Below, one piece after another: positions 1-11,898 of a stretch of DNA of 29,460 nt (within the stretch, counting starts at the first letter, position 1; each line of letters begins with the position of its first letter). Origin of the DNA: Trachelipus rathkii (Eukaryota; Arthropoda; Malacostraca; Isopoda; Trachelipodidae); contig JABUQX010117092.1 in the NCBI GenBank assembly GCA_015478945.1, positions 1-29,460 of the forward strand, in the 5' to 3' direction. The notes under the pieces are model-generated. The model was not told where the DNA came from. It ran no database searches and worked only from the letters and a program-made list of their open reading frames with translations. The position numbers and the translations under genes were made by a program.

Positions 1-2090
1 TACAGGTATCCACCTTTTCTCCTTACCTTATACAACAAAATCGGAGTACTATTATCTCTATGTAAACAGTAATGATATTATATTATTAAACGAGATGTAT
101 ACCTCCACTATTCTCTATCTTGAAAAAAAGGATCTTACTTCCATAGTTACCTAAACGCTTTATTACACAACTTACTCTTCACAAGCTATTCCGTAATCAA
201 CATCACCATCTACGCCATGCACACTAGCTCTATAGATGAACAATCCACACTAGTCACATATTTCATCTATACCTGCAGATTTACCCATTCTTCAACTTTC
301 ACTCTACTCTTTACCTCATTACCTCCTCCTTACTAATAACTCATCCCCAAAATACCTATTCTCCCTTCCTTGGCACCATAAAAACCGCACACATTCACTA
401 CCACCTTCATCCTTACTGTTAATATTGTGCAGCCATTTTCGAAGTGTTCTTTCCACACTCCCCTCACATCATTTCATCATTTACAAAAGCACGCAATCCC
501 CTATTCATGTATTCTAAGGCAGTTCCCTTACATTCTACAATCATCTCTAAAACCTTCACCCCAACTATCCACAGCCTACTACACCCACTTCCAAGACAGA
601 GCCTTCCTATTTCCTTGTAATGTCCTCATTCATCCTCCTTCCAAACGTTCATTTACCATGCTTGGTAAATTATTCTTACACCTACGTCATTACACCTTTT
701 AGATAACTTTATCTTTTTTATATACATCGTCTTATTACAAACTACTATATGTAATCATTTTCTATTTGAATCTTCATCATTGACATGTCTAAGTACATAT
801 CAAACTAACATCCACGCTCAACCACTTTTAAAAATTATATATACTCAATTTACCATACAATTTAACATACACCTTCTTTACAATTACACCTCATTTACCT
901 TCTCATTTACCTTTACATACTCTCTGCTACATAACTATATACTAGCACATCCACACACTTCCTTTGCACTACTAAAATTGCTTCCTTCAATTGCCAAAAG
1001 TTCTCCACACACGTTAAACTACAGCTCAGATATCAAGCTTGAACTTACAACCATTCAACGTTTTGAGCGACCGAGCACAGCTCTTACATTACTATATCCC
1101 TAAATTCAGTCTGCATCTATCCCACTCTAAATCATTCACTCAACTTCTTTACACATTGATTATCTTATAACAGTCACTCACTTGTCCTATTTTCGTACAC
1201 CTTCCTCTTACATTACCAAAAGCACGCAATCCTTAAATTCAAAAATTTTTAATCATAGAAAACACATAATGATCCGATAACTACCCACCATCTTGAGTAG
1301 ATTTAAGAAACTCTAGAGAAATTTATAACATCCAACAACATATCGCATCCAACCATCCTCACTTCTTACCACCCACACATACAAACTCAAATCCAATCAA
1401 TACTTTACACTTCGATACCATCTCTCTATCTACACAACCTCTAGTATACTTATGGGATACTCTGTGTTTAAAGAAAGTATTACTTCACATACACATACCA
1501 CACACCTCTCTATCAACAAGAACACTCAAATCACCTCCTACCGATTCTCCATTTTCCTCCGCCACCCAAAACCACCTGTTTATACAATCCCTTTTTATGA
1601 TCACCCTATCCAACCATACCTACACATCCCCAAAAACTAATCATCTGAAGCTCCTACTCACCACAATCCAGACATCATTCAGATTATCCCAAAAAATCGT
1701 ACCCTCTTCAACGTTTCCCCTCAGATGGACCAATACGCCAACAACACACATACCTTGACCTTTTCACAACTATACAATTATAACCATCTAAGACACATCT
1801 AGGACTACACACAAACTCAACATAGTCTACCATAGCTTCTACCACAGGTCACTCATCAAAATTCAACCTCCTTCTCTTCCTCTCTCATTCCCTCTTCCAC
1901 ACCAGCACGCACACACATTTCACATCACACCACTTAATTTCACCTTTTCCTTTCAACTTTTATGTTTCACGTCACAGCGAGCAAAATCAAACGTATGTCA
2001 CACCACTTTCTAAATACTCAGCTATCTCATCTATCACCTCTCTCTACACTCTAGTTTCTTCTACTCCGTCTTAGCAATTTTAATTACACT
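1..2090 (-). mobile_element. EN-RT LINE fragment (family A): endonuclease, linker, RT start
   Basis: This is a non-LTR retrotransposon relic read right to left. Seen on the minus strand: an exonuclease-endonuclease-phosphatase type endonuclease over about 2060-1250, with a SNTFFKH stretch at 1484-1453 and the SDHYV motif at about 1277-1263, whose D and H are the catalytic pair of this nuclease class. A basic, poorly kept linker follows to about 700. A region like 'WKEHFEN' lies at 458-432, 'KLKNG-SAGIDEI' (the lead-in to RT) at 301-265, 'KLCNKAF' at about 190-160, and a 'PLYKGKG'-like piece near 45-10. The order EN-linker-RT is that of an intact element, so this is one insertion that continues beyond base 1. 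At least six frame changes and many stops make it inactive. The same protein family appears on the plus strand at 13727-17545. Family recognition is from memory of decapod LINE proteins; the clade is not determined. Confidence 0.72.
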
Positions 2091-2094
2091 ATCT

Positions 2095-2600
2095 GTGACA
2101 TATTCACAATGTACCTCATACTGAATAAAACAAATATCTGACCTGAAAAGTTAGAAAAAATGAGTCACTGTTATACGGCGAATCACACAATCTCTTAATA
2201 CGAGATCTCTGACAATATAACAATAACCTGAGTATAATAAAAAAAGAAATAGGTATGTGGCAGCCAACCCAACAACCACCGACACCCTTAGTCGGACTTA
2301 CTACGACAAAGCTATGAGACACATAAAATTAAATGGAGAATACTTTAGTTATGAAAATTTGCCTATACCAGAAAAATATGAAAAGAGAGCGTAAATTCTT
2401 TAGCACATATATTTTGTGTTAAATTTAGTTAGTGTCTTATAATCATAGTCTAAAGTAATGTATAATGATTTGGGACATAAATGGAGGTTAGTAATATGTT
2501 GCCTGGGGATGAGTGTGTTGAAGAATGAACGCAAAAGAGAAAGGCTCACCATTAAAAAAAATGGAGGTAAAATTACAATCGTTCTGAGTATAAGACTGTA
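2095..2600. other. Gene-free AT-rich spacer
   Basis: No coding region, RNA gene or repeat is recognised between the 5' side of the LINE fragment and the A/T low-complexity block. Short open frames here lack any family signal. Confidence 0.5.
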
Positions 2601-2602
2601 AA

Positions 2603-3060
2603 CTATCATCCCTATACATAATAATATAAATAATATATAATATATAACAAGATAATATAAAAAACATAATTTAAATAAATTAATAAATAAAAAAAATAAA
2701 AAATAATTAAAACATTTATAAAATGTATAAAATAAATAAACATATCAAAGAATAATAATATTAAATAATTATATAAAAAAATAAATATAATTATAATAAT
2801 ATTAAAATATAAATAAATATAAAAATAAAAAAAGTATATATATATATATATAAATATATAAATGTACAAAAATAAAAATTAAAAATAAAAAATTAAAAAT
2901 ATTAAAAAAAAAAAATTAAACAAAAGTATATAATATATAAATTAGTACATATTTTCTAAAAACACAATAAGGAAAATTAATAAATATAAATTATAATATA
3001 ATAAAATTAAATATAAAATTTAAAAAAGTAAAATAAATAAAAAAAAAAATTAAACTCAAG
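2603..3060. repeat. A/T low-complexity block
   Basis: The block is almost purely A and T, with strong A excess on the plus strand and an embedded (AT)n run near 2834-2852. The 85-codon minus-strand frame over 2612-2869 is made almost only of Y, I, F, L and N, which is what such composition produces, so it is not called as a gene. Confidence 0.9.
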
Positions 3061-3610
3061 TTTCAATTTACCAATGGAAAAAATGGGGGAAGGAGAGATG
3101 AATGGGGGGAGTGTAACATTGAGCGACGAGAGCGACACGATTAGACGAATTAATCAAAGAGAATGAACAGAGAAAGAAAAAGAGAAAGTTATTAAAAAAA
3201 TTTATCTATATTTAAATAAAATAATATTAAATTAAATAATTATAATATGGAGAGACATTATAATGTAAACAAAAAATTAGAGTATAATTTCATTAATAAA
3301 TGAGAGATAGAAATTTTCTTATTATATAATTATATAATGATATATATATATGTGTAGTAGAAATGAGATTTTTTAAATGTTCGATTTTCTACATTTTTAA
3401 GTTGGTTCGATACGATTCATTATCCCAAGGGAGTTAGAGTTATGATTGGAATATCATAATCTAGAGAGAAGGAACAAGCATGATTGAATAAGAGTAGGAA
3501 GGAATTTATATATTATTATCACACTATTCATAATAGTTATATATTAATTATTATTATTAATTAATTATGTATATTGATGCTTATTATTATTATGCTATAT
3601 ATATATTTAT
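3060..3610. other. Gene-free AT-rich spacer with purine patches
   Basis: A purine-rich patch at 3078-3190 is followed by AT-rich sequence. No gene or structured repeat is recognised. Confidence 0.5.
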
Positions 3611-3614
3611 TTTC

Positions 3615-3960
3615 AATTAGGTTGGGGGGGGGGGGGAGAGAGAGAGGGGGTGGGGGGAGAAGAATAATTTTCATAATTACGGACGGAGTAAGATTTAGGT
3701 TGGAGACAAGTGAGTTAGTCAGTAGGAGTGGCGAGGGGGAGGGGGGAGAGGGGGAGGAGAGTGGAGAGGTGGAGGTGTAGCGTTGAGGGGAGAGGAAAGG
3801 GAGAGAGGAGAGAGAGTGGAGAAAGGGAGGAGGGAGAGTGGTGCGAGTGCTGTGGCAGAGCGAGTTGTGGGAGAGAGGAGAGGAGGTGTGGAGTGGGTGC
3901 GGAGCGGGAGGGGGGTGCGAGTGGGGAGGGGGTGGTGAGATGGGAGGGGGGGGGGGGTTA
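3615..3960. repeat. G-rich polypurine tract
   Basis: About 345 bp are almost all G and A on the plus strand, opening with a 13-base G run (3624-3636) and closing with a 12-base G run (3946-3957). Many GGGG blocks lie between, separated by A or GA, so the tract could form G-quadruplex or triplex DNA. Two overlapping plus-strand frames here (68 and 80 codons) consist of G, E and R, a composition artefact. Confidence 0.88.
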
Positions 3961-6890
3961 TTTTATTTAAGATTTATTATTTCATAAGAGAATGAAAATC
4001 TTTCAGTTTTAGAAAACTGAATTGCAAATTCGGCCCTTTTTTCATGAAGTCGTGCTAAAATCTTTGTTTCTTGATTAAATGTAATTTAAGAGACTAGCCC
4101 CCAAGTCTGTGATCACTATTAAAGAGAACAAAAACACATGGATGATTATCGAAGTAAGTAGATACTTTTAAAATGTCTATTATATTAGCATTATTGTTTT
4201 CATTCTTATTTAATTTGAAAAACCTCTCTTTATTTAATCTCAAGAGAAATAATCTCCTTTGAAAAAATGCGTAGGTTTGCTTCTTAACGCGGCGGAATTT
4301 GCAATCATTTATTTCGAGAATGGTGCAATGTGACAGATTATTCCGAGAGTTGCTTGTAGTGCGCATTACTCATTTCGCTCCTCGCCGAGTTAAAGATTCA
4401 ATTGGCATTGAGCCTTCACACTGCATATTTCTACCATTATTTCGGGCTGAGTGGAGCTTGACAATATAGCCCATTATTTATGCTTGTTTAATGGTGTGGT
4501 GATGTGTGTTGTCATTTATTCTTAGTTCATTGACAATAGTTGAGGTTAGGAATATGATAAACTGGTTGTGATAAGAAGTGTTACTACCTAGAGGTGGTCC
4601 CTCTTTAAAAACGAAAGAATCTAGGTAAAAAGTATTTTAAAGATATGTTAAATGGTATAAATAAAAAACCTTTCATACTAGGGGGCTACTATATATAGAC
4701 CTACCAAAATTTATTTTTGTACTGTATATTATTAGAGAATTTGGATTGCATTTTATTCAAGATTTACATGAAAAAACAAGAGTTAATCTTTTTGTGTCAT
4801 CTTCGTTCTAAGATGTTTTTTCCTGTGCGTTTTGTATCTGGTGTTTGCCTTTATCTGAGAGTGAGCAGATATAACCCGCGCGCTATGCGACTATTGGTCA
4901 TTGGACTGCGTTAGTGTATGTTAGGTTTTTTGAATTCTCGTGGCGCATCTTGTTCAGCACGAGTATAACATTTGTAAAATATTTTTTATTAAATGAATCA
5001 GGAAATAAACCTGAAATGATTAGAGTTATAAGTTATATGAATAAAGATATAAAGAATATTAAAAAATTTCTATCAATCTATAAAAATAAGTAGAACATTG
5101 GTATCATTTTATTATAATTCATTAAAGCAGGTAAATGAACAGATAAAATATAAAAGAATAGTATTTCTGCGTAGGAAGATATTCTAAATGAGAAAAATAG
5201 TAGTGGTAATCTATGTTGTGTGTGTAAGCAGAAATGTTATGAATTTGAAGATGTATTAGATAAGAAATATGTGTGAAGAGATTCTATGAATTAGTGATGA
5301 ATAAGGATCTGTGTTCTAATTATTAAAGTTCCTAAGAGATATATCAAGATATATTATAATCAAATGAAGTTTTGAAGAAAGATATCTATAATATTTATAT
5401 ATAATAACATAAATATGAAATCCAATGTAGATAAAATAAGACATTTAGATCTAATATATTATTAAATTATGGAGTATATATCTAAATATTCTTTGACTCT
5501 CTCCCCAGCAATTTATAAAAATAATTCCAGATTTTAACTACACTGTTGCTGAAGGTGAGGTGGTTTTATGTTTACATTATTTTTTTATCATTTAAATATA
5601 CACAATTTGATTTTATATATTTAAATCTTTCAGCTATTTGTTGATCCACGATTTAAGTTGAATATTTTTTTTTATATGTATATAGGTTATATTTTCTTTA
5701 GTGATATAAGAGGGTTTATATCATTTTTGAAAGACTGTAGCTCATGAATGGTTAGACATAGACCATACTTATTATATATATTTATTTTGTGATTTTGTGT
5801 GTGTGTAAATAGTATTTTTTAATTTTTGGTGTGTTAGTTTTTTTTTTCCAATTTAATTATATTCTGAGATCTTTTATTGATAGCTTCTGGATTATACTCG
5901 TCTTAGATTTTTTTTGATTTCACAGATAATTTCAGTCTGTCCCGTTGGTGTGTGTTAGAGATGCCAGCTAAGCTAGAGTTGTGTTGGAATAGGTTATGTA
6001 GTAATGGATTTGGAGACCGCGACGGGCTAGCTGTATGTTGTTGGGTATGGTATACCTCGCGTACTCCATCCCACAGTTTGAAAAACACCGTGCTTTTGGA
6101 CTTCCAAAATTCATAAACTACCAATTAATGTGTATTGGTTTTTTGTCTATTACGTTGGGGGGAGGGGGAGAGGGGAGAGTCCTTTTGTAATAGTTATCTT
6201 CTATTTTTGAGGATAGAGAATATAAAATGGAAACAAATAAATTAATACGGAATGATTTTTTTGAGTATATTGTCAATTATGAGATTTTAAGCTCCACAGA
6301 GAATAAAGATAATCAAATGAGAATTTAGAACGAACTAAACTACGTTTTTGTACTAGTGATAGATTTATGGTGATATATAGAGCGTGGCGCTATGCTAAAG
6401 CCCACTGAGCACTGATATTTGATATAAGTTCGTTGCTCACTCTAAATGGTGTAATCTCTGTATATATGAGTAAGAGGTGGTATTATTAAGCGTATTGTTA
6501 AGGTTATGGTGAGTGAATGACACCTAATAGATTAATTAAAGTAATATATTTTTATTAATTTATTATCCAATGATTGTTAAACTTATCGAACATTCGACCA
6601 TTCATAAATCTGAATGCTATCTCTTAGGGAAGGCTTAGTGTAGGAGATACTTTGTTACAGGCTATCGAGGAGTACAATTATACATAATACGCGCGTAGTT
6701 TGTTTTACGCTAATAAATTGGCAGCAGGCTTTGATACTGGATACAAGACACACCTTAGTGAGTCTGTTACCGCATATAACCTCACAGCATAGGTCTGTGA
6801 TTTTTAGGCGCATAAAAACAGGGTATTAAATAACTCACGGAAGAAATTGTTTGTAAGCGTGTAAAACATATACAAATAGATACAACAAAC
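3961..6890. other. About 2.9 kb without a recognised gene
   Basis: The region is AT-rich and looks unique. The longest open frames are a 90-codon minus frame (4094-4366), a 73-codon minus frame (5903-6124) and a 65-codon plus frame (4717-4914). None shows a motif, signal or codon pattern that I recognise. The stretch 5925-6120 has higher GC than its surroundings and could be a short transposon or exon relic, but nothing identifies it. Confidence 0.45.
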
Positions 6891-6899
6891 AGTGACACA

Positions 6900-7560
6900 G
6901 TAAAGTAGTAGTGTGAGTCACCTCTTATGAAAGATAGGTGGATTGGATGTATGGATGGTGAGCTACATCGTTGATGTATACATATCAGGATTTAGGATTT
7001 ATTTGTAAAACTATATAAAGAAAAAATTTTAGTAAAAAATTTGACCTAATTCAAAGATCAATTAGATCACAGATGGTCCAGCTATAGAGGTAGAGGATAT
7101 TGGATAGTGGTTTTGATATTATAGAGTGATTTAAATATCACTTAATTATTAGGTGAGTATGTTAAAACGTTACATAATTATTAAGTTAAATAAAATTTAT
7201 GACCTTAAATCCAAATAAGATCAAAATTAGATCATAGATCAATAGTATATGATTGAGTGACAATGAGAACGGGTGGGTGGGATGGTGGTTTGATTATTAC
7301 CCTGATATTTATACTTAGATATTATAGTAGAGTATATGTAATAATACATGAACAATTTTTAGTATAAAAATAAAATTATTATGGAGGACACCGTTATCAA
7401 TTAAGATCATAGATCAATAGATAATATATATATAGAATTCACACACTTAGATATTTCAAGAGAGGGTTAGGGTATATTGAGATCGGTAGTTTGATATACT
7501 CATAGTATATTTAACACTATTATATATATAAATAGCTTAGACTTATATAATGGTAAAATA
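6900..7560. repeat. Degenerate tandem repeat, unit about 165-175 bp
   Basis: The 17-base string AGATCATAGATCAATAG occurs at 7229-7245 and again at 7404-7420, 175 bp apart, and a decayed form starts at 7064, 165 bp earlier. Each occurrence is followed by a G-rich 'GGTGG/GAGG' patch and then a 'TTTGATAT'-like string (about 7113, 7290 and 7491). A weaker fourth unit seems to begin near 6935. The units differ at many positions, so this is an old array of near-nucleosome period. Edges are approximate. Confidence 0.6.
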
Positions 7561-8500
7561 TATAACGTAATATATTTGGAAGTTATATAAACAATAAAAA
7601 TAATATATGATAATTTAGTAATATTTTAATTTAATTATATATTTATTTTATATTATTATATTTTTTATTTATATTTATTTATTTATTATTTATTTTCCTT
7701 ATGATTAAGTATTAAATTCAGAAACCATATATATATTTCTCAGAAAATCTACAAGAGACTCGAAAATAAACATATATAAAAATGAGTACATTACAGGACG
7801 TACGGGGAGGTATGTCGAAATTCGAGGCACCAAATCGAGAGTGGAGGATTAATAAAACTCGGACGCGAACATATATATAGAGAGACAACCTAGAGAGAGA
7901 GAGGAGGACTACGCCCAATGAGTGTTGCTCTGCATCTATAATCATACTAATGCAACCATCTGTCGCGTAGCTTACTACTAACCTCCTTTATCTTAGACAT
8001 TTTTTTTAATTCATTCTTCTTGCAGTTTTCCATATGTTAGATAATCCATTAAAGTCTCAGATTTACAATTCATTTCATGTAGACTGCGTGACATTACTTT
8101 TCTTAACTATTACGATATTTGTGCGACCATTGCGCAAAAATGAGTCTTATTTCTTTACTTCTTGCTTTATTATATATGTATATTATCAAAACTGGGTTGT
8201 GGAATGGACTTTTAATTATTTTCTTTAGTGTATATCACCCACATACCTATGGCGTCAGCCTGAGGACATAACTGCACACAGAGACTAACTAGATATTTCT
8301 CGTATTCACAAATACGTACCATGAGTCTCGGCGTAACATATCCACCCGGGACCTACCATCCTACGCGCGAGATAGGTCCATGGTCTTGAGCATCCAACCC
8401 CCAAGATTTTGCGAGGAAGATATACGTATACATGAGGAAGATTCGTATTGGTTGAATATATATTTTATATTTTTTATGAGTTTGAGGGGTATATCATAGC
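7561..8500. other. Spacer without a recognised gene
   Basis: AT-rich at the left, more balanced from 7780. Short frames at 7718-7945 (minus) and 8034-8228 (plus) have no recognisable content. The right part (8230-8420) has an inverted repeat GGACCTA / TAGGTCC around 8350-8380 but no other signal. Confidence 0.4.
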
Positions 8501-8507
8501 TAGATCT

Positions 8508-8605
8508 ATCTCATCACCCTTACGGGTGAGAGAGAGGACTAGCCAGAGGGACGTAATAATTCATATATTACTATATGAGTACTTATACGAGACGAAAGAT
8601 TACGT
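8508..8605 (-). other. Two hairpins with GUAA tetraloops on the jockey sense strand
   Basis: Seen: CACCC-TTAC-GGGTG at 8515-8528, extended by partly paired TCTC/GAGA arms, and CATATA-TTAC-TATATG at 8562-8577, itself enclosed by ACGTAAT (8551-8557) and ATTACGT (8599-8605). On the minus strand, which is the sense strand of the adjoining LINE, both loops read GUAA, a GNRA-type tetraloop. The hairpins lie about 100-200 bp past the apparent end of the LINE reading frame. A role as 3' UTR structure is inference. Confidence 0.4.
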
Positions 8606-9187
8606 CGAGAGTCATATAGCTCACACCATAATATTATTTATATAAGCCCGATACGAGTAATTTATGCCTACATGGTTTAGTGGACCGAATTTGGAGCCAA
8701 TTATTAGGGAAATAGAAGTGAAACTTGGTTTTTTGAGTACAGCGAACAGCGACCCACCACGGCTTTCACACACCAACGCGGCCTTATACTGGGAGCGTGA
8801 AAGAGAGATGACCAATCAGCAAATGGGAGGCCCTGCCATATACTGGATAAAGATTAGGAGAAGATCATGGGAATAATCCTTTCAGAAGGTGTTCAGCAGA
8901 AACCGCCGTTATAAATCACGAGTAGAATTGACGATCAGGGCGATCTTAGATGCTCCAAGGAAAAATCAAATGGCGAACAGATTGCACGCGGAGGTGGGTA
9001 ACGCAAAATTTGGGCAAATTGGAAGGGGTTCCGTGACATATAGGACTGTGAGTGATCTTGTATGACAATACGGAGGCGTGCAAGTATCACCTCGTGTAAG
9101 CGCTTTCGTCGGCGGGAGGAAGACCACCCACCGATGATCGGCTTTTACATATAAGTTTCGGCTCACCCCGAATAAGTCAATTCGTAC

Positions 9188-9659
9188 TCAGCCACTCTTG
9201 CAATGAAAGATCGAAATCTTGTCAGAGAGCAATTTAGTAATCGCGAATGAGTGGGAGGTAAGACTTTCGTCGAATGGGATCAGAGGAGATACTCTATGGT
9301 AACTAACTCGTAATATACTGATGAGGGTGGCCGAATATAGTGGGCCGGCTCTGTCATCCGAAGTCATTGAACCAGTTGACCCCGTACCCGAGAAGGCGGC
9401 GTCATATCTAAAATAAATCATGTTTCTTAACGGAATGCACCCGAAGAAATTGTTGTACAGCGGCTATCATTAGTTCTGTGAAAATAATGGAGGGTCTTGA
9501 GAGGGCACTGCTTGTAAGCGCGATCTGAGCGTAGAATCTAGTAATAAATTCGTATCTATTATAGATGTGAGTCTTGGTTAAAATATTATGAATTCGAGAA
9601 AAGAGCCAATCACTAATCCTCATTATATATGTGTCTGAACCGTAAAGACTCTGAAGCAT
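9188..9659 (-). pseudogene. RNase H-like segment of the jockey element
   Basis: Two overlapping minus-strand frames (9659-9408 and 9421-9188) continue each other through a frameshift. The first carries 'IFTELMIAAVQQ' at about 9485-9450, which matches the 'IFTAEL-AI--A' helix of LINE RNase H domains, where E is a catalytic carboxylate. The expected 'TDGS' strand, with the first catalytic D, should lie upstream at about 9640-9600 but is not clear. The second frame has a 'DRAGPLYSA' stretch typical of the region after RNase H in jockey pol. The assignment depends on this single helix motif plus its place between the RT and the Cys/His tail. Confidence 0.6.
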
Positions 9660-10655
9660 GGGAAACGGCGAAGAATATGGGAGAGGTTGAGGAGGTCTAT
9701 GAGAAGAAGAACAAAGCAGAAGATCTGTGAACCCACATTACTTATTACCCACTATTATCAGACGCCGTCAGGTATATAAACACTTGGAGTAAATTCATCA
9801 TGGGAGGCTAGCATCGGAATGAGACAGGAATGATGCTTTTTACAAGGCAGCCGGACGGATGGCTAGATTTGAAAAGAGAGGTCAGAGCCAAGCAAAAAAT
9901 GTGGAGCGTGCGGAGTGATATGAGCCAAGAGGTTGTGTAGCCATCTAAAGAGTAGAGTAAATAAGGCAGCACCTCTTTTCAATAGGGATGGTGTGAATGG
10001 AACATTTTAAAAATGTATAAACGAAATCCGTGTTTGCGCACCAAAGTGGCGCAGTAGATATAGGGCAAATTCCCTGAAGATATACTTCTAGCAGGAACCT
10101 CTGCTGTCAGAGCAGACGGCTCATTGGCCGTTTGGAACCGAGAGGATAGCTTGTGACAGCGAGAGTCGTTATCTCTTTGCGAGACAGCGAGCAGTGGCAT
10201 CACATCTGGCTTCAAACATTCAAGGTCTCACCCGGGGCGACGCATCGGAACGGGCCTCCAGTGGAGAGGAGTTCGGATCGCGCCCTCAATTTTTGAGATG
10301 GGATCAACTAGGTGATAGTGTGTTGGTGGAGGTCTGGCCGTACATCTGCACAGCACAGCCAGTTTCGATCGGATTAATGCGATATAGAGGTCTGTCAAAA
10401 GGGCACATTGCCAAAATCCGGTAAGCGCCCCAAGACACTTTTATGGCGTAAGATTGATCGTTCAGAGGAGGTGAAGCGCGTGCGCATGACAAGTATCGCC
10501 TTTCCCGGGATGTCCTAATATGTGGTGCATATGTTTAAGTGGTCATCTAGTAATTTAGTCCTAGAAATAAAAACTGTGACGTAACAGGAATGGCGAAATG
10601 TATAAGGTTAGGTTCGCTGTGAAGAAAGGCTGGTCATAGTTCTTCTGAACTTGCG

Positions 10656-10877
10656 TCATTCTATATTCCTAAAAAAGCACTGCTGACTTTGGTGGGAGAA
10701 AAAAAGGAAGCATGGGGAGTTACCCCATTGTGGAATATTCTCAATAGCTTTTAATTGAACGTTGCCGTTCGAGAAAAGGCTGCCTGGCCCGGCTATGTAT
10801 ATGCAGTCAATCAACATAGAGATAAAAATTGACAGTTCTGGGATAGAAGTAACGATATCATCTAAATCCGAGAGCAA
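10656..10877 (-). pseudogene. RT palm segment of the jockey element (YVDD region)
   Basis: The minus frame starts with 'LSDLDDIVTSIPEL', where jockey RTs have '-INDI---IP'. It then reads into the catalytic YVDD box at 10818-10806, where one extra base turns YVDD into 'YVD' plus a stop in one frame. It resumes with 'IYIAGPGSLF' and the 'QWGNS' to 'FSPTKS'-like strand that follows the palm in this family. Apart from the single-base shifts the amino acids stay close to the family pattern. Confidence 0.75.
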
Positions 10878-11661
10878 AATAGTAATTACCTTAAAACACT
10901 ACCCTGCGAAACGCCTTCACACCAAGAGTAAAGTGGCGTGACAATAGAAGAGCACCACCGAACCTGGAAAGATCTGTTTGACAGAAAGGCATTTGATGAA
11001 AAAAGGACAGTTGTCCGCGGAAACCAGCGATGGAGGTAAGGAGAATCCCAAGTTCCTCCACGTTGTGTCGTAATCTTTTTCAGGTCAAAAAAGACACAAA
11101 GACCATCCGCACCAGTTGAGAGCTTCTCGGATGCTCATGGTCTAGTTTTATCATGGGGTCGGCAGTCCGCAGATGATTTTTGCGGAAACCAACATTGGAA
11201 GAATATGAGAAAGCTTGACGCTCTCAAGACACAGGGAGTAAAGCGGAGCCATGAAACCAATTTTCTGCTACCATTAATTTACAGAGTGACAGGTCAAGCG
11301 AAATTGGTCTTTGTTTCGCCACTTCGGTATCTTTTCCAGGATTTGGGAATAGAATTTACAAAGCTGTAGTCGCCAAATAGTGGAAAGAAGATTCCGATCC
11401 AGATGATATTAATATAAAACCAGCAAAATGCTGACGCCGAAGGATGGATATGACGGACCATGATGTACGAAATCATTCTGGACAAGGGCACCATTCTTTG
11501 CTATTTGCCAAATGCGGTTTGATACTCTACAAGTGTGTAAAACGACGGTTGTAGGTATGAATCTTCCCTTTCGCTGTTGAAAAGTCCTGGTAGTGCTGTG
11601 TCAGTTCTTCAGTATTTTGAAAGGCTTCAGTTGTATTTGATGAATCATGTTCTAAAGCTGA

Positions 11662-11898
<237 letters not shown>

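Larger units (their letters stand above)
8700..11645 (-). mobile_element. Jockey-like LINE, 5'-truncated, frameshifted
   Basis: This is the pol protein of a jockey-type non-LTR retrotransposon, read from 11645 down to about 8700. Order on the minus strand: RT fingers (about 11500-11290) with 'NIIWIGIFFPLFG' followed by an 'IPKPGKD'-like turn; 'VCVFFDLKKAYD'-like first catalytic aspartate region at about 11115-11075; an 'SFFIKCFLSNRSFQVR' palm region at about 10995-10950; the second catalytic site YVDD at 10818-10806, broken by one extra base; a C-terminal RT extension (10500-9980) ending in 'EVPARSISSGNLP'; an RNase H-like segment with 'IFTEL' at 9485-9471; and a tail at 9166-8966 resembling the terminal Cys/His region ('PICPNFALP'), in which the knuckle cysteines are partly lost. 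The closing 'SRGGSLFAVLK' piece sits near 8760-8730. ORF1 and the endonuclease are absent, since the copy ends at the (AT)n array starting at 11662. Many one-base shifts separate the frames. It could be one old copy or a recent copy with assembly errors. Confidence 0.85.

Noticed and set aside
427..1640. Plus-strand frames of 62-107 codons at the left edge
   Set aside because: They are antisense to the LINE endonuclease and linker on the minus strand and have the S/T/H/P-rich composition of such shadows.
2612..2869. 85-codon minus frame of Y, I, F and L
   Set aside because: It is produced by almost pure A/T sequence and has no gene signal.
3574..3970. Two G/E/R-rich plus frames
   Set aside because: They are produced by the polypurine tract.
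6900..7560. CRISPR-like array
   Set aside because: The repeats are long, diverged and about 170 bp apart, and the sequence context is that of an animal genome.
8350..8385. Inverted repeat GGACCTA / TAGGTCC as a terminator or operator
   Set aside because: There is no gene beside it, and a 7-bp match with a 17-base loop is weak.
8664..8876. 70-codon plus frame
   Set aside because: It is antisense to the closing part of the jockey pol reading on the minus strand.
10194..10424. 76-codon plus frame with a protein-like look
   Set aside because: It is antisense to the C-terminal RT extension of the jockey element, which explains the sequence better.
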